From Neocallimastix lanati (nom. inval.) (taxonomy: Eukaryota; Neocallimastigomycota; Neocallimastigomycetes; Neocallimastigales; Neocallimastigaceae): a stretch of DNA of 64,000 nt. The DNA lies in NCBI GenBank assembly GCA_016946835.1, contig JACVTC010000061.1, forward strand, positions 603,501 to 667,500. Reading direction: 5' to 3'. The first letter of the stretch is position 1. Each line of letters starts with the position of its first letter. Made by a program: the position numbers and the translations under genes. Shown here in pieces: positions 37,720-50,492 of the stretch. Below the pieces are notes generated by a model. It ran no database searches and was not told the origin of the DNA. It saw only the letters and a list, made by a program, of their open reading frames with translations.

Positions 37720-38160
37720 TAGATTAAGAGTCTCATTGACTCTCTAGGATTCTCTAAAAGATGAGTCCTAAGCCGGACATAAATTATATCAAGAAGAAAG
37801 TTGTTGGAATTGAAGAATGCCTAATACTCTATTCCATAACGGTGTGAAAATCTAATCTTTAGAAAATCTGAAAATCAAGATATTGAAACATCGAAATTTT
37901 AGGTGATAGTGTAATGCCTTCATATAATTGTAATGATTCCATCCACAATGATATAACACTTTCTTTGAAAAGGTTTCATTATTATTATGATGACCTTAAT
38001 TCATCATACATTACAAATCAACATTCAAGAAATGTTAAGACACCGACTTATTTATTGGAGGTGAGATAATTGGACTCCTTATGTCACCACTTAAAAGAAA
38101 GAGAGTGATTGTCGATAGATTGGTTCATATTTCCAATCGACTGAGCTGACATCATACAGT
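37720..38160 (+). pseudogene. coding relic, probable retroelement
   Basis: A GC-richer stretch with frames broken by stops. The clearest is 38039-38149, 36 codons ending TGA, with FIGGEIIGLLMSPLKRKRVI and VDRLVHISNRLS. Another piece near 37757 reads MSPKPDINYIKKKVVGIEEC. The strand is taken from these frames. The family is not recognised; LINE origin is likely from context. Confidence 0.4.
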
Positions 38161-38870
38161 AAAAATGTGATTATCAATATTAATTATTAACTGATGATGA
38201 ATTTAACATAATATAATACTTTTTATGAAAAGTTTTGTTCAAATTAATCATTCAATTTTCATTTTTTTAATCATTCAAATATAAATATTTGTTCCTGAAT
38301 TTTTAGATTTGAGGGGGAATAATGATTATATGTAAAAATTTAATTAAGAACAAAAAAAATTGTTAGGATATCATTTAGTAACTAAGATTTATCTCATAGA
38401 AAAGGAGATTTAAAATATCAAAAGAAGAAAACGTAAATAGAAATTTACATATAAGACTAATATTTCTCAAGATACTAAAATGATTAAATTATACAATTGC
38501 ATATTAAAATAACCTAATAGTGAAAATTAAAATAAAATTAACCTACAAGAAAAAATTAATTGAAATATGGAATTTTTATCAATTATGAAACATTTTATAT
38601 TATTTATTAATAAGTTTAAATGACTAAAATAACATAATTAATTATAAATGAAATCAATTTTAATACCCCAAGATTATAATTTATCAAATACACCATATAC
38701 ATTTAAAAGAAAAAAAAGAAACAATTAGAAAGTGAATATATATATATTAAAGGAAATAATTAGAAAATAAATAAATATATGTATAAAATAATTGGAAATA
38801 ATTAAAAAATAAAAAAATAAATATAAATATAATATAATAAAAAATGTTGCTTTCAAAAATAAAATGTAGA
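38161..38870. other. intergenic, AT-rich
   Basis: No gene was seen. GAGGGGGAATAATG at about 38312 resembles a polypurine tract like that at the 3' end of the copia element (60779-60787), but no LTR or coding part is attached. Confidence 0.6.
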
Positions 38871-39155
38871 AGGATTGTCAAAAAAGAATTTTTTTTTATT
38901 TCGGGTGTGTATTTTAAAATACTTTTTTTTTATTTTCGGAGCAATGGAAATATTGATAGTTTTGATAATTCATTAATCAATATAGGTTTTATAGCTTATT
39001 TAACTATAATCATGATAGTTTTTTAATTTAATGATCACATGACTTATATATTATAAACAGTGTAGTTTTAGCATATATTTTATACAAAAAGTACCTCTGT
39101 AACATATGTATTAAATAAATAAAATCAATAATATTTAAATAAATATTTATGTTAA

Positions 39156-39192
<37 letters not shown>

Positions 39193-39664
39193 TGTGGTAG
39201 TCACAGACTTCCTTTTTATATAGGCAGAGTTGTTCCTACTGGACGACCTTACTGAGTGTTTCAGCTTTGGAGCTCTGACATACATGTTATTGCTGAGAAC
39301 TTTACTAGTACTACTTCTCCGATTGCTTCTCCAGTTCGTAATTTCCCTTTGAAACGAAGTCTAGTATAACCTAACCCATAGAGTTTCGTACTATTGCATA
39401 ATTGTCAGAAATATTGCAATTTAGATGAATATATCAATATGGATATATGAAATCATGTACTCTACCCTCTCAATTAGTTCAGTATCTATTCTTATATTAT
39501 ATATAAGGGGGACATACTTATCTGTAACCTTAATCACCATATTCCCTAGAAACCTCTTGTGAGAAAATTTGGAAAATGGTCACAGGAGAGGAGCCTTATG
39601 TATGATAGCTCACGGACTAATAACCAAGGATAGAACCTAGTTCAGGATTGTCAAAAAGAAATAT
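38871..39664 (-). mobile_element. retroelement relic in minus orientation, flanked by an 18-bp direct repeat
   Basis: AGGATTGTCAAAAAAGAA (38871-38888) and AGGATTGTCAAAAAGAAA (39646-39663) flank the insert. A run of nine T follows the left copy, which would be the poly(A) tail of a minus-strand LINE insertion with its target-site duplication. Inside, minus-strand frames are coding-like: KVTDKYVPLIYNIRIDTELI (about 39530-39470) and YGLGYTRLRFKGKLRTGEAI (about 39388-39325) running to a stop in ELQS. A (TTA)n array sits at 39155-39191. The protein family was not identified. Confidence 0.55.
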
Positions 39665-40430
39665 CATTATGTGGCTTTTTTATTGAATTTAATATTTTCT
39701 TTTCCTAATTTCTTCTAAAATTAATTTTTTCTTTAAGTATAAATTAAAATATTTAAAGAATTTCGTCTTCAAAATTATTAATAAATTGTAATAAAGATAT
39801 TAAGATTTATTATTATTAAGTCTATTTAAATTTATTATGATGTATAAAAATAAAATCTATTTTTAAATATTTTTTTAGTATTTATGTTTGATTTAAATAT
39901 TTCATCGGGTATTTTTATTATTTATATATTACCTATATTTTAGACAGTGAATTATTATATATTTAATATTTTAATTATTATATGCTTGACCAAATAAATT
40001 GTAAATTCTTCAGAGAAAAATTTTAAAGAAACTATTAAAATACTTACTCAAAAGTATAACGTGTTTTATGCTTGTTTTGATTTGCTTTTCATTTTATTGG
40101 AGTAAAAATACTTTATTTTTATTTTTATCTGTATAAAAATTTATATTAAACCAATACTTTATATCTGTAAAATAAAAGTATTTAGAATTAAAAAAAAAAA
40201 AAAAAAATAAATATTTAAATAAAATAATACACCGGTGGCTAAGTTATGTTTTTTATATTACTTCACTATTTATTTTATTTTATTTTATTTTATTTTAAAA
40301 ATATTTAATTTTTTATTTAAGTTCATAATCAAAATATGCAATTTTATCATTATCATTATTCATATTTCCATTATTATTTTCTTCATGATTTCTATATGTC
40401 ATAACAATTTTCTGCTAATATTTGTTTTAT

Positions 40431-40469
<39 letters not shown>

Positions 40470-40479
40470 ACACCAGTAA
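39665..40479. other. intergenic, AT-rich; one dispersed-repeat copy
   Basis: No gene was seen. 40240-40300 carries a type 1 member of the TTTTA-linked family (TTATATTACTTCACTATTTA then TTTTA units). A run of about 33 A ends at 40466. Confidence 0.7.
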
Positions 40480-40712
40480 CTGATGAAATAAGTAAAAGTA
40501 AGGATTTTAAGAAAAAATTTATGATGAATCCGAAAAAAAAATAAAGTAATTCAAATAGTATTATTATTCAAAAAAAAAAAATTTTTTTATTTATTCTATT
40601 ACTTATCCCTGATAAATTTCTCATTCCTCTCAAATGGCCATTATTTATACATAGATCTGAAGTTTGTCAAATTATCAGTATTGATAATGGAGAAACCTTC
40701 AAATACATATAA
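40480..40712 (+). pseudogene. coding relics, probable retroelement
   Basis: Two plus-strand pieces. 40467-40545 reads STPVTDEISKSKDFKKKFMM. 40593-40712 reads LLIPDKFLIPLKWPLFIHRS, then EVCQIISIDNGETFKYI and a stop. Both are coding-like against the background. The family is not recognised. Confidence 0.4.
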
Positions 40713-40837
40713 GACAGTATAAATTACAATACTCTATATTTTTTTTAATTTATTTATCCATATAATTTGATTATTTCATCATTTTTAATAAAAAATAAAA
40801 AAAATAATTTCAAATAAAAAAAAAGAATTCATAATTC

Positions 40838-40993
<156 letters not shown>

Positions 40994-41059
40994 TTAATAT
41001 TGATTGTTGTAAAAAGTTAATAAATAAACTTTATATTTAATTAGATTAATATATTTTAT

Positions 41060-41303
41060 TTATATTTTGCCGTTTGCCATTGTGTTTCTACGGATATACA
41101 GCTGGGGAGAAATCCTGCTACGGTCGTTAAAAAAAAAAAAATATATTTTGTCATTTAATATTTTAAATAATAGTAGAAAGTAATATCTCCTGAATTGAGT
41201 CAGTATCTTTAAATCGTTGGCATAATCTTTTATTAAATTAAAAAAGAAAGAACCAGTAACTTACATTTGTGATGTAAATTTCGTTCCTTTGAAAGATTAT
41301 TAG
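41060..41303 (+). pseudogene. coding relics, probable retroelement
   Basis: 41067-41130 reads AVCHCVSTDIQLGRNPATVV before an A run. 41244-41303 reads KEPVTYICDVNFVPLKDY and a stop. They continue the string of plus-strand relics from 40480 and may all be one eroded element split by microsatellite growth. Confidence 0.4.
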
Positions 41304-41396
41304 ATTATTATAATTATTATTCAATATGATTTTTCAACTCTCTATTTGTTTCAATTTTTTTATTATTTAATTAGTTTGTCTTAAGCAAGTTAATTT

Positions 41397-41436
<40 letters not shown>

Positions 41437-41847
41437 ATTTATATATTAAAATATATATATATTATATATATATATATTTTTTTTGGTAAAATTAATTAAA
41501 TTAATAAAAATTAAATTTTATTATTTTTTTTTTATAAAATAAAATAAAAAAAATATTATTACACTCTTCATTTAATTGAAATTTCTATTGTTATATTTTT
41601 GTTAATTTTTTAAAACATTAATAATCTATTTATTTTTATTTTTACATTTTTATTTAATTTAGTTTATTTAATTATAATATATTTATTTATTTTTTTGTAC
41701 AATTATTTAATATATAATAATCAAATATTAATAATAATCATAAATTTATATTTATTTAATTCTATATCTAATAATAATAGAATAAAAGAACAAAAAGAAA
41801 ATAATAAAATACAAAAACTCTATTAAATCTATTAATGATAATATATA
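41304..41847. other. upstream region of the ankyrin gene
   Basis: AT-rich with a run of about 33 T (41400-41432) and TA repeats. No distinct promoter element could be singled out. Confidence 0.6.
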
Positions 41848-42237
41848 ATGGAAATAGATATAATAAAAAATCAAAGGAAAGAAATTTTAAATATTATTTC
41901 AGAAAGTAAAAATGATAATTTTGTTGATGTAACAACCTTAAGAGAGTATATTAATACTAATAAAATAAATTTAAAAGATTTAAATTCAGATGATTTCGAT
42001 ATTTTAATTAGTGTTATAGATACAATCAAAGCAAATGACATTAGAGAAAATTATTATACATGTAGTATTATTGATTACATAATTGAACAATGTAAATATG
42101 AAACTTTGAATTTTACAATTTACAATAATAATAATTATGAAGTGCCTCTTTTTTCAGCCATATCAAAAAGTTTATTTAAAATTTCAGATTTATTAATTGA
42201 AAAAGGTGCAAATATTAACTATGAAATTAAACCAATA

Positions 42238-42269
<32 letters not shown>

Positions 42270-45200
42270 TAATAATGATAATAATGATAATAATGATAAT
42301 AATGATAATAATGATAATAGGAATAATGATAATAAGAATAATGAAAGTGATGGAAATATGAATATTATTCAATATATAAAATATTTAAAAAATAAAAGGA
42401 CGCATTCCACTATTATTCAAGAAATTCGTTATCGTAAGACTATTTATAATGATAAAATATTTGATTATATATTTAACAAAGGATTTAATGTTGAAAGTAA
42501 TATAACCAAAGTTTTATATGATTTACTATCTTTTTACAACTATGGCAAATTGGAAAGTATTTTTAAAAAATATATCTTTAAAAATAGTTTTATACTGTCA
42601 TTATTGACCATCTATAAAAATAAGATACCAGTGTCTATTGAAACTTTAAAATCAATTATTGAGAAGGAAAGAACAAAATTAAAAATAGATAGTTCTATTT
42701 ATTTAGAAGCTAAAAAGTTCAGTAGTAATTCTGTTGCCGTTCTTATGGATTATGATGGGGAATCCGATGAAAAAATTTTTGAAAAAATTGTAAATAATAG
42801 AATTTTGGAAAGAGCCATTGATGATGATAATAATACCGTAATTGAAAAAATAGTTAATCTTGACTCATTTGATATTAATAAAATAAATATGAAAAAAATA
42901 TTAGAAAATCAGTGTTATGATTATACGCCAAACAGTGTTGAATCAGTAGAGTTCTTTTTCAAAGTTTTAAAGCGTAAACAGCCAAATTTAAATTTATTAA
43001 AATTAAATTTCAAAGATGTTATATGGAAAGGTTGTATGGAATATAATATTTTTCAAACAAAGGAAGAGGTAGTAAATTTGATTTTAAATATTTTTATAGA
43101 TTCAATTATCGAATCAATACATAAAAAATTAAAAATAAGTAATAAGTATTATTCTCAGTCACTCTTAGTCATATTAAATATGGCCATTAAATTAAATAAT
43201 ATAGAAATAATTAAACGTGTCTTTGAAAATAAATTATTAAAAGATAAATTAGATAGAAGGGCCAAAGATGAAGATGGAAATTTTCTTGTAGATAGCGCAT
43301 TCTTTACCTATATAGAAAGAAATAATGAATTACTTGAAAGAGAAATGACCGATGATGCGTTTTTGGAATTCAATACCGATGAAGGAATAAATACTGATGT
43401 CTTTGAATATATATTAAATCATGAGACGAATTTAAAAGAAACTGATGCATATTCCCTATTTTTATTGGCCTTAGAAAGAAAATACTATTGTCTAGTGAAA
43501 TGTTTTTTAAGTCAACCACGGTTTTTGAAAAATTATCATTTTGATAGATCGGTGGGTAGCTTTGATCCCAGAAAAGCAATACCTTTTTCTCTATTTTTTA
43601 AATTCATGGAGAGGGCACAAATAGATTATAAAGGTAGTGTCACAATTAGTGAAACATTTTCAGATCCCGTTTTTTCTGAAATCCTTGATCAATATATCAG
43701 CGACAATATTGCTAAAAATGATGATATCAACCGCTATAGTGAAATATTGTATTATACTGTATATGATGATCTAGAAAAAGTGAAATCCAATATTCAATAT
43801 TTCGAAGAAAATCATATTAATTTAAATATGCTTGATTATATCAATAAAGGTATCACACCTCTTCTATTTTCCTATATACTCAATAAAGAGGAAATTTTTA
43901 ATTATTTATTTGAACATTGTAATATTAAAAGACCTGATGGATTTGGCAATAATCTTTTCCATTACTCCATAATAAAAGAGGATGTTGAAATGGTTAATCG
44001 TTTATTTGAACATGGACTTAAATTAAATAAAAATAAATTTAAGGAGTTAACACGGCTTTCAACTATCGTAGGAAATAAAGATATTTTAATTTCCATTTTA
44101 AAAAATTCTGATGATATTATCAATGAAAATAAGCATGATAATCTTGATAAAAGTAACACTAACAATAACAATAACAGTAACAGTAACGATAACAGTAACA
44201 ATATTGACAACAACAATAGCAACACCATCACCACCAACAACAACAATAATCGTAATCCTAATCGTAATGATAATGATAATGATAATGATAATGATAATGA
44301 TAATGATATCATTTTTACTAATAATGAAAATGACGAAGTTGATGAATTTATTCGTATTAATGAAGCAAATAATGCAAATCGTCATCATAATATTTGTATT
44401 CATAACTATTTAAATGAATTTCAATTTTCAGTTATTTGTAGTCCACAATTTTCTATTGAAGATAAAATAGAAATTATGAAATATCTTATTGGAATAGGTG
44501 TTGATATTAATCATTCAGTCAATGAAGATGATTTACTAAATTCTTCTCTGAAATGTGCAGTAGAATTGAAGGATAAGGAGCGTAGTATTCTACTCATTAA
44601 ATTTTTAATAGAACATGGGGCCAGTATTGAGGATACCTTTGGCAATAAGGAAACACTAATGATTGATTCCATTTTAGATTCGAATTTTCCTTTGGTTCAA
44701 TATTTAATTGATAAAGAAGGTATTGATGTAAATCTTACAGAAGAAGATTATACTCCTTTATCGGCAGCCATAGAAGTTGGCTCCGTTCCCATCACAAGAT
44801 TATTAGTAGAAAAAGGTGCGGATGTAAACTACCGAATACCGGATAGTATTGGTAAATCAAAATCCCTCTTAATGAGTTGTATTGAAATGGGACAGAAGGA
44901 ATTAGCACAAATTTTAATGGAGCATCATGCCAAGATTCTCTATGAAGATAACTATGACTACACTACCTTGATAGAAAATTTGAGAGATAACGACGACACG
45001 CTAAAGCTATCGGATTATATTCGACAAAATCATATTCAGGTTTCGACCACCGAGAAGATAAGGCAACTCATCTATGATCAACGTCTAGATTTACTAAAGA
45101 TTTTACGGGATCATCAACTCCTTGAGGTCAACGAACCCGATGAGTACGGAAATACGCCGCTTTTCTATGCGGTAAAGTATGGAAGGGATCGAATGATAAA

Positions 45201-45375
45201 ATTTTTAATAGATTGTGGTGCCGACACCAGCGTCATTAATCATCATGGTGAAACGTTGGAATCCATCAATAAGAGGTATAACTACACGTATAATCGTAGT
45301 ACCTACAATAAATTTAAACGAATAAATATTGAAAAAATAGAAAATCCAAAAAAAAAACAAAAAAAAAATATGTGA
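41848..45375 (+). CDS. large ankyrin-repeat protein with Asn/Asp-rich insertions
   Basis: 1175 aa in one exon. Ankyrin-type units are recognisable at about residues 100-128 (VPLFSAISK...DLLIEKGANIN), 668-728 (GITPLLFSYILNKEEIFNYL; GNNLFHYSIIKEDVEMVNRL) and most clearly 870-1150 (IMKYLIGIGVDIN; LIKFLIEHGASIED; YTPLSAAIEVGSVPITRLL with EKGADVN; GNTPLFYAVKYGRDRMIKFL with DCGADTS). The middle (170-660) is helical and more diverged. Two low-complexity inserts, Asn/Asp repeats at about 131-165 and 770-822, come from AAT/GATAAT triplet growth. The C terminus is Lys-rich (NPKKKQKKNM). No signal peptide or membrane helix is seen, so it is probably an intracellular scaffold; partners are unknown. The codons of the last 400 bp are visibly less AT-rich than the rest. 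The ATG at 41848 follows an A/T-rich leader with no nearby upstream in-frame ATG. Confidence 0.93.
42238..42350 (+). repeat. coding (AAT)n/(GATAAT)n repeat
   Basis: Asn and Asn-Asn-Asp codon runs within the ankyrin gene, in frame. A second coding array, with GATAAT units, lies at 44264-44308. Confidence 0.9.
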
Positions 45376-46014
45376 GAAAAATTAAATAAAATAAAAAATA
45401 AAAAAAAAAAACTCGTCATAAATTATAAAATAAAATAAAATAAAATAAAATAAACTTATCATAAATTATAAAATAAAATAGATGAAAATAAATAATAATA
45501 AAAAAAAAAAAAATCATAATTATCGATCCAATTTATAATTCATTTTTTAAATAATCATCATAATCATATACATAATCATAAACATAATGTTATTATTAAA
45601 ATAAATAAATAAATAAATACCTATATATACCTATACATAATAAAATTTAATAAAAAAAAAAAAAAAATTATTTATTTAATTTTTTTTAATTTTTTTAATT
45701 TTTTTTATTTATATTCTATCCTTATTTTTATTTTTATTTTTCATTTTTATTTTTATTTTTATTTTCATTTTTTATTTTCATTTTTTATTTTATTTTAATT
45801 TTTTTTTATTTATATTTATTTATATTCTATCCTATTTTTATTTTTATTTTTATTTTTCATTGTATTTAATTTTTATTTTCATTTTATTTTCATTTTTATT
45901 ATATTATTATTTATATTATTATTTATTATATTATTTATTATATTATATTATTTATTTTTTGTTTATTTTGTATTTTTAATAATAATAATAACATTATAAA
46001 TAAATATGATCAAT

Positions 46015-46061
<47 letters not shown>

Positions 46062-46090
46062 CTTTAATTTTTATTTTTTATTTTTTATTT
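45376..46090. other. 3' flank of the ankyrin gene, AT-rich
   Basis: TTTTTATTTTCATT-type repeats with a duplicated block around 45700 and 45830 (both with TATTCTATCCT and TTTTTATTTTTATT), and a run of about 45 T at 46015-46059. No gene was seen. Confidence 0.75.
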
Positions 46091-47015
46091 TTTTTACAGC
46101 AAAGTATGTTCCTCTTCCCCCCTCCCCCCTCTAATCCATTATATATTATTAGAAAAAGATTATGGTAACGGTACGGAGGGAAGGGAGGATGGCTCTTGTC
46201 ATAGATTTTTTTTAAAGAGGGAAATTTACAGTCATTTTTTTTTTTTTTTTGGAGTCCATGATTTTCATGTGTGTGTGAATGTGTGTGTGAATATGTATGT
46301 ATATGTGTGTAAGGTATATCTAATCTATCCATTTATTTATATCTATCCATTTATCTATCTATCTATCCATCTATATTCTATTTTTGTGATATAGAATAGA
46401 ATAGAATTAATTAATTTTACTAACGAACTAACGAACTAAAAAAAAAAAAAAAAAAAAAAATTTGAAATCTTTTTTTTTTTTTTTTTTTGTTGTTCTCTTT
46501 TTTCTTTTTTTCGGTTGGATATTGAATTTATGCCTTTTTTTTTTTTTTTTTTTTAAGAGTCTCACAAGTCATCTCTATGGATTAGGTTCTACTGGCCCTT
46601 ACCTTTTCCTTAAACAAAAAAAAAAAAAAAAGGAAAAGGAAAGGGAAAGTTAACTAATAAACTTTGAGAAGGAGAAGTAAGTTTCGCTTCCCCTCCTAAG
46701 AAAGAAAAAAAAAATAAGTATTAGTATTAAGTAAAACTAACTAAATTAAACTAATTAAATTAAACTAACTACTAGGAAAAAAAAATACTCAACCCCTACC
46801 TCCCTTTCCCCCCTCTCTTATCAAAAAAGGTATATCAAAGTGCTCTGCCCACTTAATGTTTTGAAAAAAAAAAAAAAAAAAAAATCACTGAATAAAGCTT
46901 TCCAGACAGACAGAAAGGGTACTCTATCTACATCTACTGCTATGGAAGTGTGTGTGTGTGTCTGTGTCTGGAACTGAAACCAAGGACGGTTACACACAAT
47001 CGGTAATAAAAAAAA
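46091..47015. other. GC-richer island without a convincing ORF
   Basis: This stretch lies between the convergent 3' ends of the ankyrin gene and the seven-helix gene at 49332. It contains a pyrimidine tract CTCTTCCCCCCTCCCCCCTC (46113-46132), a purine tract GGAGGGAAGGGAGGATGG (46175-46192) partly complementary to it, GT repeats (46268-46312), an inverted pair around a poly(A) run (CCTTACCTTTTCC / GGAAAAGGAAAGGG, 46596-46647), and a hairpin-forming pair CCAGACAGACAG / CTGTGTCTGG (46902-46971). Frames are short and low complexity. A noncoding RNA or UTR is possible but not shown. Confidence 0.45.
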
Positions 47016-47709
47016 TAAAAAAAAATTTTTTTAATATTTAATTTTTTTATTTTTTTATTTTATTTTATTTTTTTATTTTATTTTATTTTTTTATTTTATT
47101 TTATTTTATTTTTACTAAGAGAAAAAGAAAAAAAAATTTTTAATATTATTATTTTAAATTTATTTATATTTATAATATATATATATTTTATAATTAATTT
47201 ATTATTATTATTATTTATTTTTATTATTATTATTTATTATTATTATATTATTATTATTATTATTTATTATTATTATTCTATTAATACTAGATGATAATAT
47301 AAAAATAGTATTTAAGGATAGACGGTTATGAATATCGTAAATAGACCTAGATCGTCAAATCACTCTCTCTTAATAAATTTTTCATTAAATGTTAATAATC
47401 TATGATGTTAACTGCCAAAAAAGAATGAAAAAAAAAATATAAACTATTAGTTAGATGATTAATTGAACCAAATTAATAATAATTATTATTTGAATAATAG
47501 TGAAAAAAAAAATTTCATTCCAAAAATATATAATCCAAAGATATATATATATCTTATAATAAAGTGTTATATGGTAATTAAAAAAAATTTTTTAATTTAT
47601 ATATTTTATATATGTATATTAAATTATTTATTTATATATTTTTATTATTAATTAATTTTTTTTTTTTTATACCTTTTATTAAAAAAATTTTTATTTTTTT
47701 AAATTAAAA

Positions 47710-47743
<34 letters not shown>

Positions 47744-47747
<4 letters not shown>

Positions 47748-47784
47748 AGAAATAAATTCCTCTAAAAAAGGAAAATTTATTTGA
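47744..47784 (+). repeat. short A-tailed repeat, copy 1 of 3
   Basis: AAGGAGAAATAAATTC, then CTCTAAAAAAGGAAAAT and TTATTTGA followed by an A run. Copies 2 and 3 are at 48389-48428 and 48464-48504. Confidence 0.85.
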
Positions 47785-48388
<604 letters not shown>

Positions 48389-48504
48389 AAGGAGAAATAA
48401 ATTCATCTAAAAAAGGAAACTCCATTTATAAAAAAAAAAAAAAAAGAAAGAAAGAAAGAAAGAAAGGAGAAATAAATTCATCTAAAAAAGGAAAATCCAT
48501 TTGA
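48389..48504 (+). repeat. short A-tailed repeats, copies 2 and 3
   Basis: Two units with AAGGAGAAATAAATTCATCT and AAAAAAGGAAA..TCCATTT, each followed by an A-rich run (the first with GAAA repeats). Apart from the variable tails they are identical or nearly so. Confidence 0.85.
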
Positions 48505-49331
48505 AAAAAAAAAAAAAAAAAAAAAAAATAAAAAAAAAAAAAAAAAGAAGATGGTTAAGTAACAACAGAAATAAAAAAAAAAAAAAAATAAGAAAAAAGA
48601 GATAGAGATTTAATAATACATATATATAAATATGATGATTTTATTTATAATTATATATTTATATATCCATTAAGTTAATAATAACTATTATAAATAAATT
48701 AAAAGTACAAATTCAAATATATATCTTTTTCTTTTTTTTACTTTTTTTTTTTTTTTATTAATTTATTGCTATTAATAGATTATTCGTATTTAAAAAGTAC
48801 ATATTCTTATGATAGTTTTTTTTTTTTTTTTTTTTTTTTATTTTTTTTAATACCATATTCTATTTATGTTATATATATTTCAAAAATCTTTTTTTTTTTT
48901 TTTTTTCTTCTTCTAATATAAAAAAAATTCTATCTATAGAGATTATCAAAATCATTATATAATATTAAATAATTATTATATAACAATTTATTATATTTTT
49001 TTTTTCTATATATCTAAATTCTACTATAATTTAATTTATTTTAATAATATTTTTATATTTTTATATAACAATAAATTTTAATTATAAATATTATTTAATT
49101 TTTTTTTTAATAATTTAATTTTAATCTTATATATAGTTAATATATATAATTAATAATATATATATTTTTACTTTTTTTTTTTTTAATTTAATTTAAATGT
49201 CAAAAATTATTTCTAAATGTATTCATTTTTTTTTTATTTTATGATTATTATTAATGCTATTTTAAATTCATTTTGCATTTTTTTTTATAATTATTAGTAT
49301 TAATGACTTTTTTTTTTTAAATTTTCAATGA

Positions 49332-50492
49332 TTAATAACCTTTGGATTGATATAAAAATCCAAAGGATTGAGATGGAAGAATTTTATCTGATCCAGGAGA
49401 AGCATCATAGAGCGTGGATGATGGTGAAGGCTTAATATTTGTATAATTTTTTATGATGCTCTTACTTTGATAACTACCCGATATGGAATCACTCTTACCA
49501 TAATCTAAAGTAGGATAGTTATAAGGGGTAACAGAGGCGAGTGGATTATTTTGACTTTTATTCATACTGGCTTCATAGTTATAGTTATGAGATTTTGTAT
49601 TGTATTCTCCATAGCGATAGTTATTGGAATCACGAGCTGAACTGGTATTGACACTGTATTTGAAGAGAAGAGCATCACAAGCTAAAATTAAGATGAAAGA
49701 ACATTTGATACTATGAAAAGGTTTTACAAAACTATTAGGGAATTGTTCCTTATAATGTTCGGTAATTCCGTTTAAGATAGCTAAGAAAACACTGACCACA
49801 TCGACACATAATAAAATGATATAGCTGGAACGTTTGATGTAATGATCAATATTATTTGCTTTAATATATTCCTGTTTATTATGAGTATTAACGAAGTATA
49901 GGATACCAAGAGTACAAATTAAATCAGCTATAGCCATGATACTAAAGGCAACCATATGACCATATTTTATTCTAGTATTGTTTAAAACTCCATCTTTGTA
50001 ACGTCTGTAACCAATATAGAAACGGGCACCGACAAAAGCAATAAAAAGACCATAGATAATAATATTTAATACATGTGAAGCTTTTCCCTTTGAAAATACT
50101 TTCATTTTAGTTAAATTCAGGAAAGGGATAGCATATTCCTTTACAATCCAAAAAACTTCAGCAAGAAAAAATCCATAGATATGTGGACGTTCATTATGAA
50201 TATCTGACTTACGGCAGACATAGGCAATACTACTTTTTTCAATAAGAGTACCTATTAGACCAGCAATACCAGCATAGAATAATATCTTCCAGTATCTTCC
50301 CTTACCAACATTAAAGTACATTAATGAAACGAGGCCAAATTGAAGTACATTAGTAAAGAAATTAGCATCATCAAATTTAGATAATAAACCATCAAGGAAA
50401 CTTATGAAGGGTTTTGATGGACAGAATCCTTCACTGGTAAATCTAATAAATCCATCACCAGTAGGATATACAATTGTTTCATTAGAAGCCAT
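49332..50492 (-). CDS. seven-transmembrane protein, family of unknown function (distant relative)
   Basis: 386 aa from ATG at 50492. Hydrophobic segments lie at about 45-62, 68-90, 105-127, 140-162, 178-202, 222-245 and 260-280. The N terminus is polar with two cysteine-flanked stretches, and the C-terminal tail of about 100 residues is Ser/Asn/Tyr-rich (SSARDSNNYRYGEY, SYQSKSIIKNY). Segment 3, FFLAEVFWIVKEYAIPFLNL, keeps an FW-x3-E signature at the same place as the pair at 24-29 kb, so all three are probably one broad family. Base composition is richer in G+C than the surroundings, consistent with a well-expressed gene. The function is unknown. It is convergent with the ankyrin gene. Confidence 0.88.
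   Translation of the reverse strand: MASNETIVYPTGDGFIRFTSEGFCPSKPFISFLDGLLSKFDDANFFTNVLQFGLVSLMYFNVGKGRYWKILFYAGIAGLIGTLIEKSSIAYVCRKSDIHNERPHIYGFFLAEVFWIVKEYAIPFLNLTKMKVFSKGKASHVLNIIIYGLFIAFVGARFYIGYRRYKDGVLNNTRIKYGHMVAFSIMAIADLICTLGILYFVNTHNKQEYIKANNIDHYIKRSSYIILLCVDVVSVFLAILNGITEHYKEQFPNSFVKPFHSIKCSFILILACDALLFKYSVNTSSARDSNNYRYGEYNTKSHNYNYEASMNKSQNNPLASVTPYNYPTLDYGKSDSISGSYQSKSIIKNYTNIKPSPSSTLYDASPGSDKILPSQSFGFLYQSKGY

Noticed and set aside
39028-39285. 85-codon minus frame with poly-Tyr
   Set aside because: The poly-Tyr comes from a (TTA)n array; only the part before it overlaps a likely retroelement relic, and in a different frame from the clearer coding piece.
43962-44413. Antisense and alternative frames inside the ankyrin gene
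   Set aside because: They lie over the coding GATAAT and AACAATAAC repeats of a well-supported gene and encode simple repeats.
46462-46653. 63-codon frame in the GC-richer island
   Set aside because: It is built on two poly(T) runs and a poly(A) run, with no conserved pattern.
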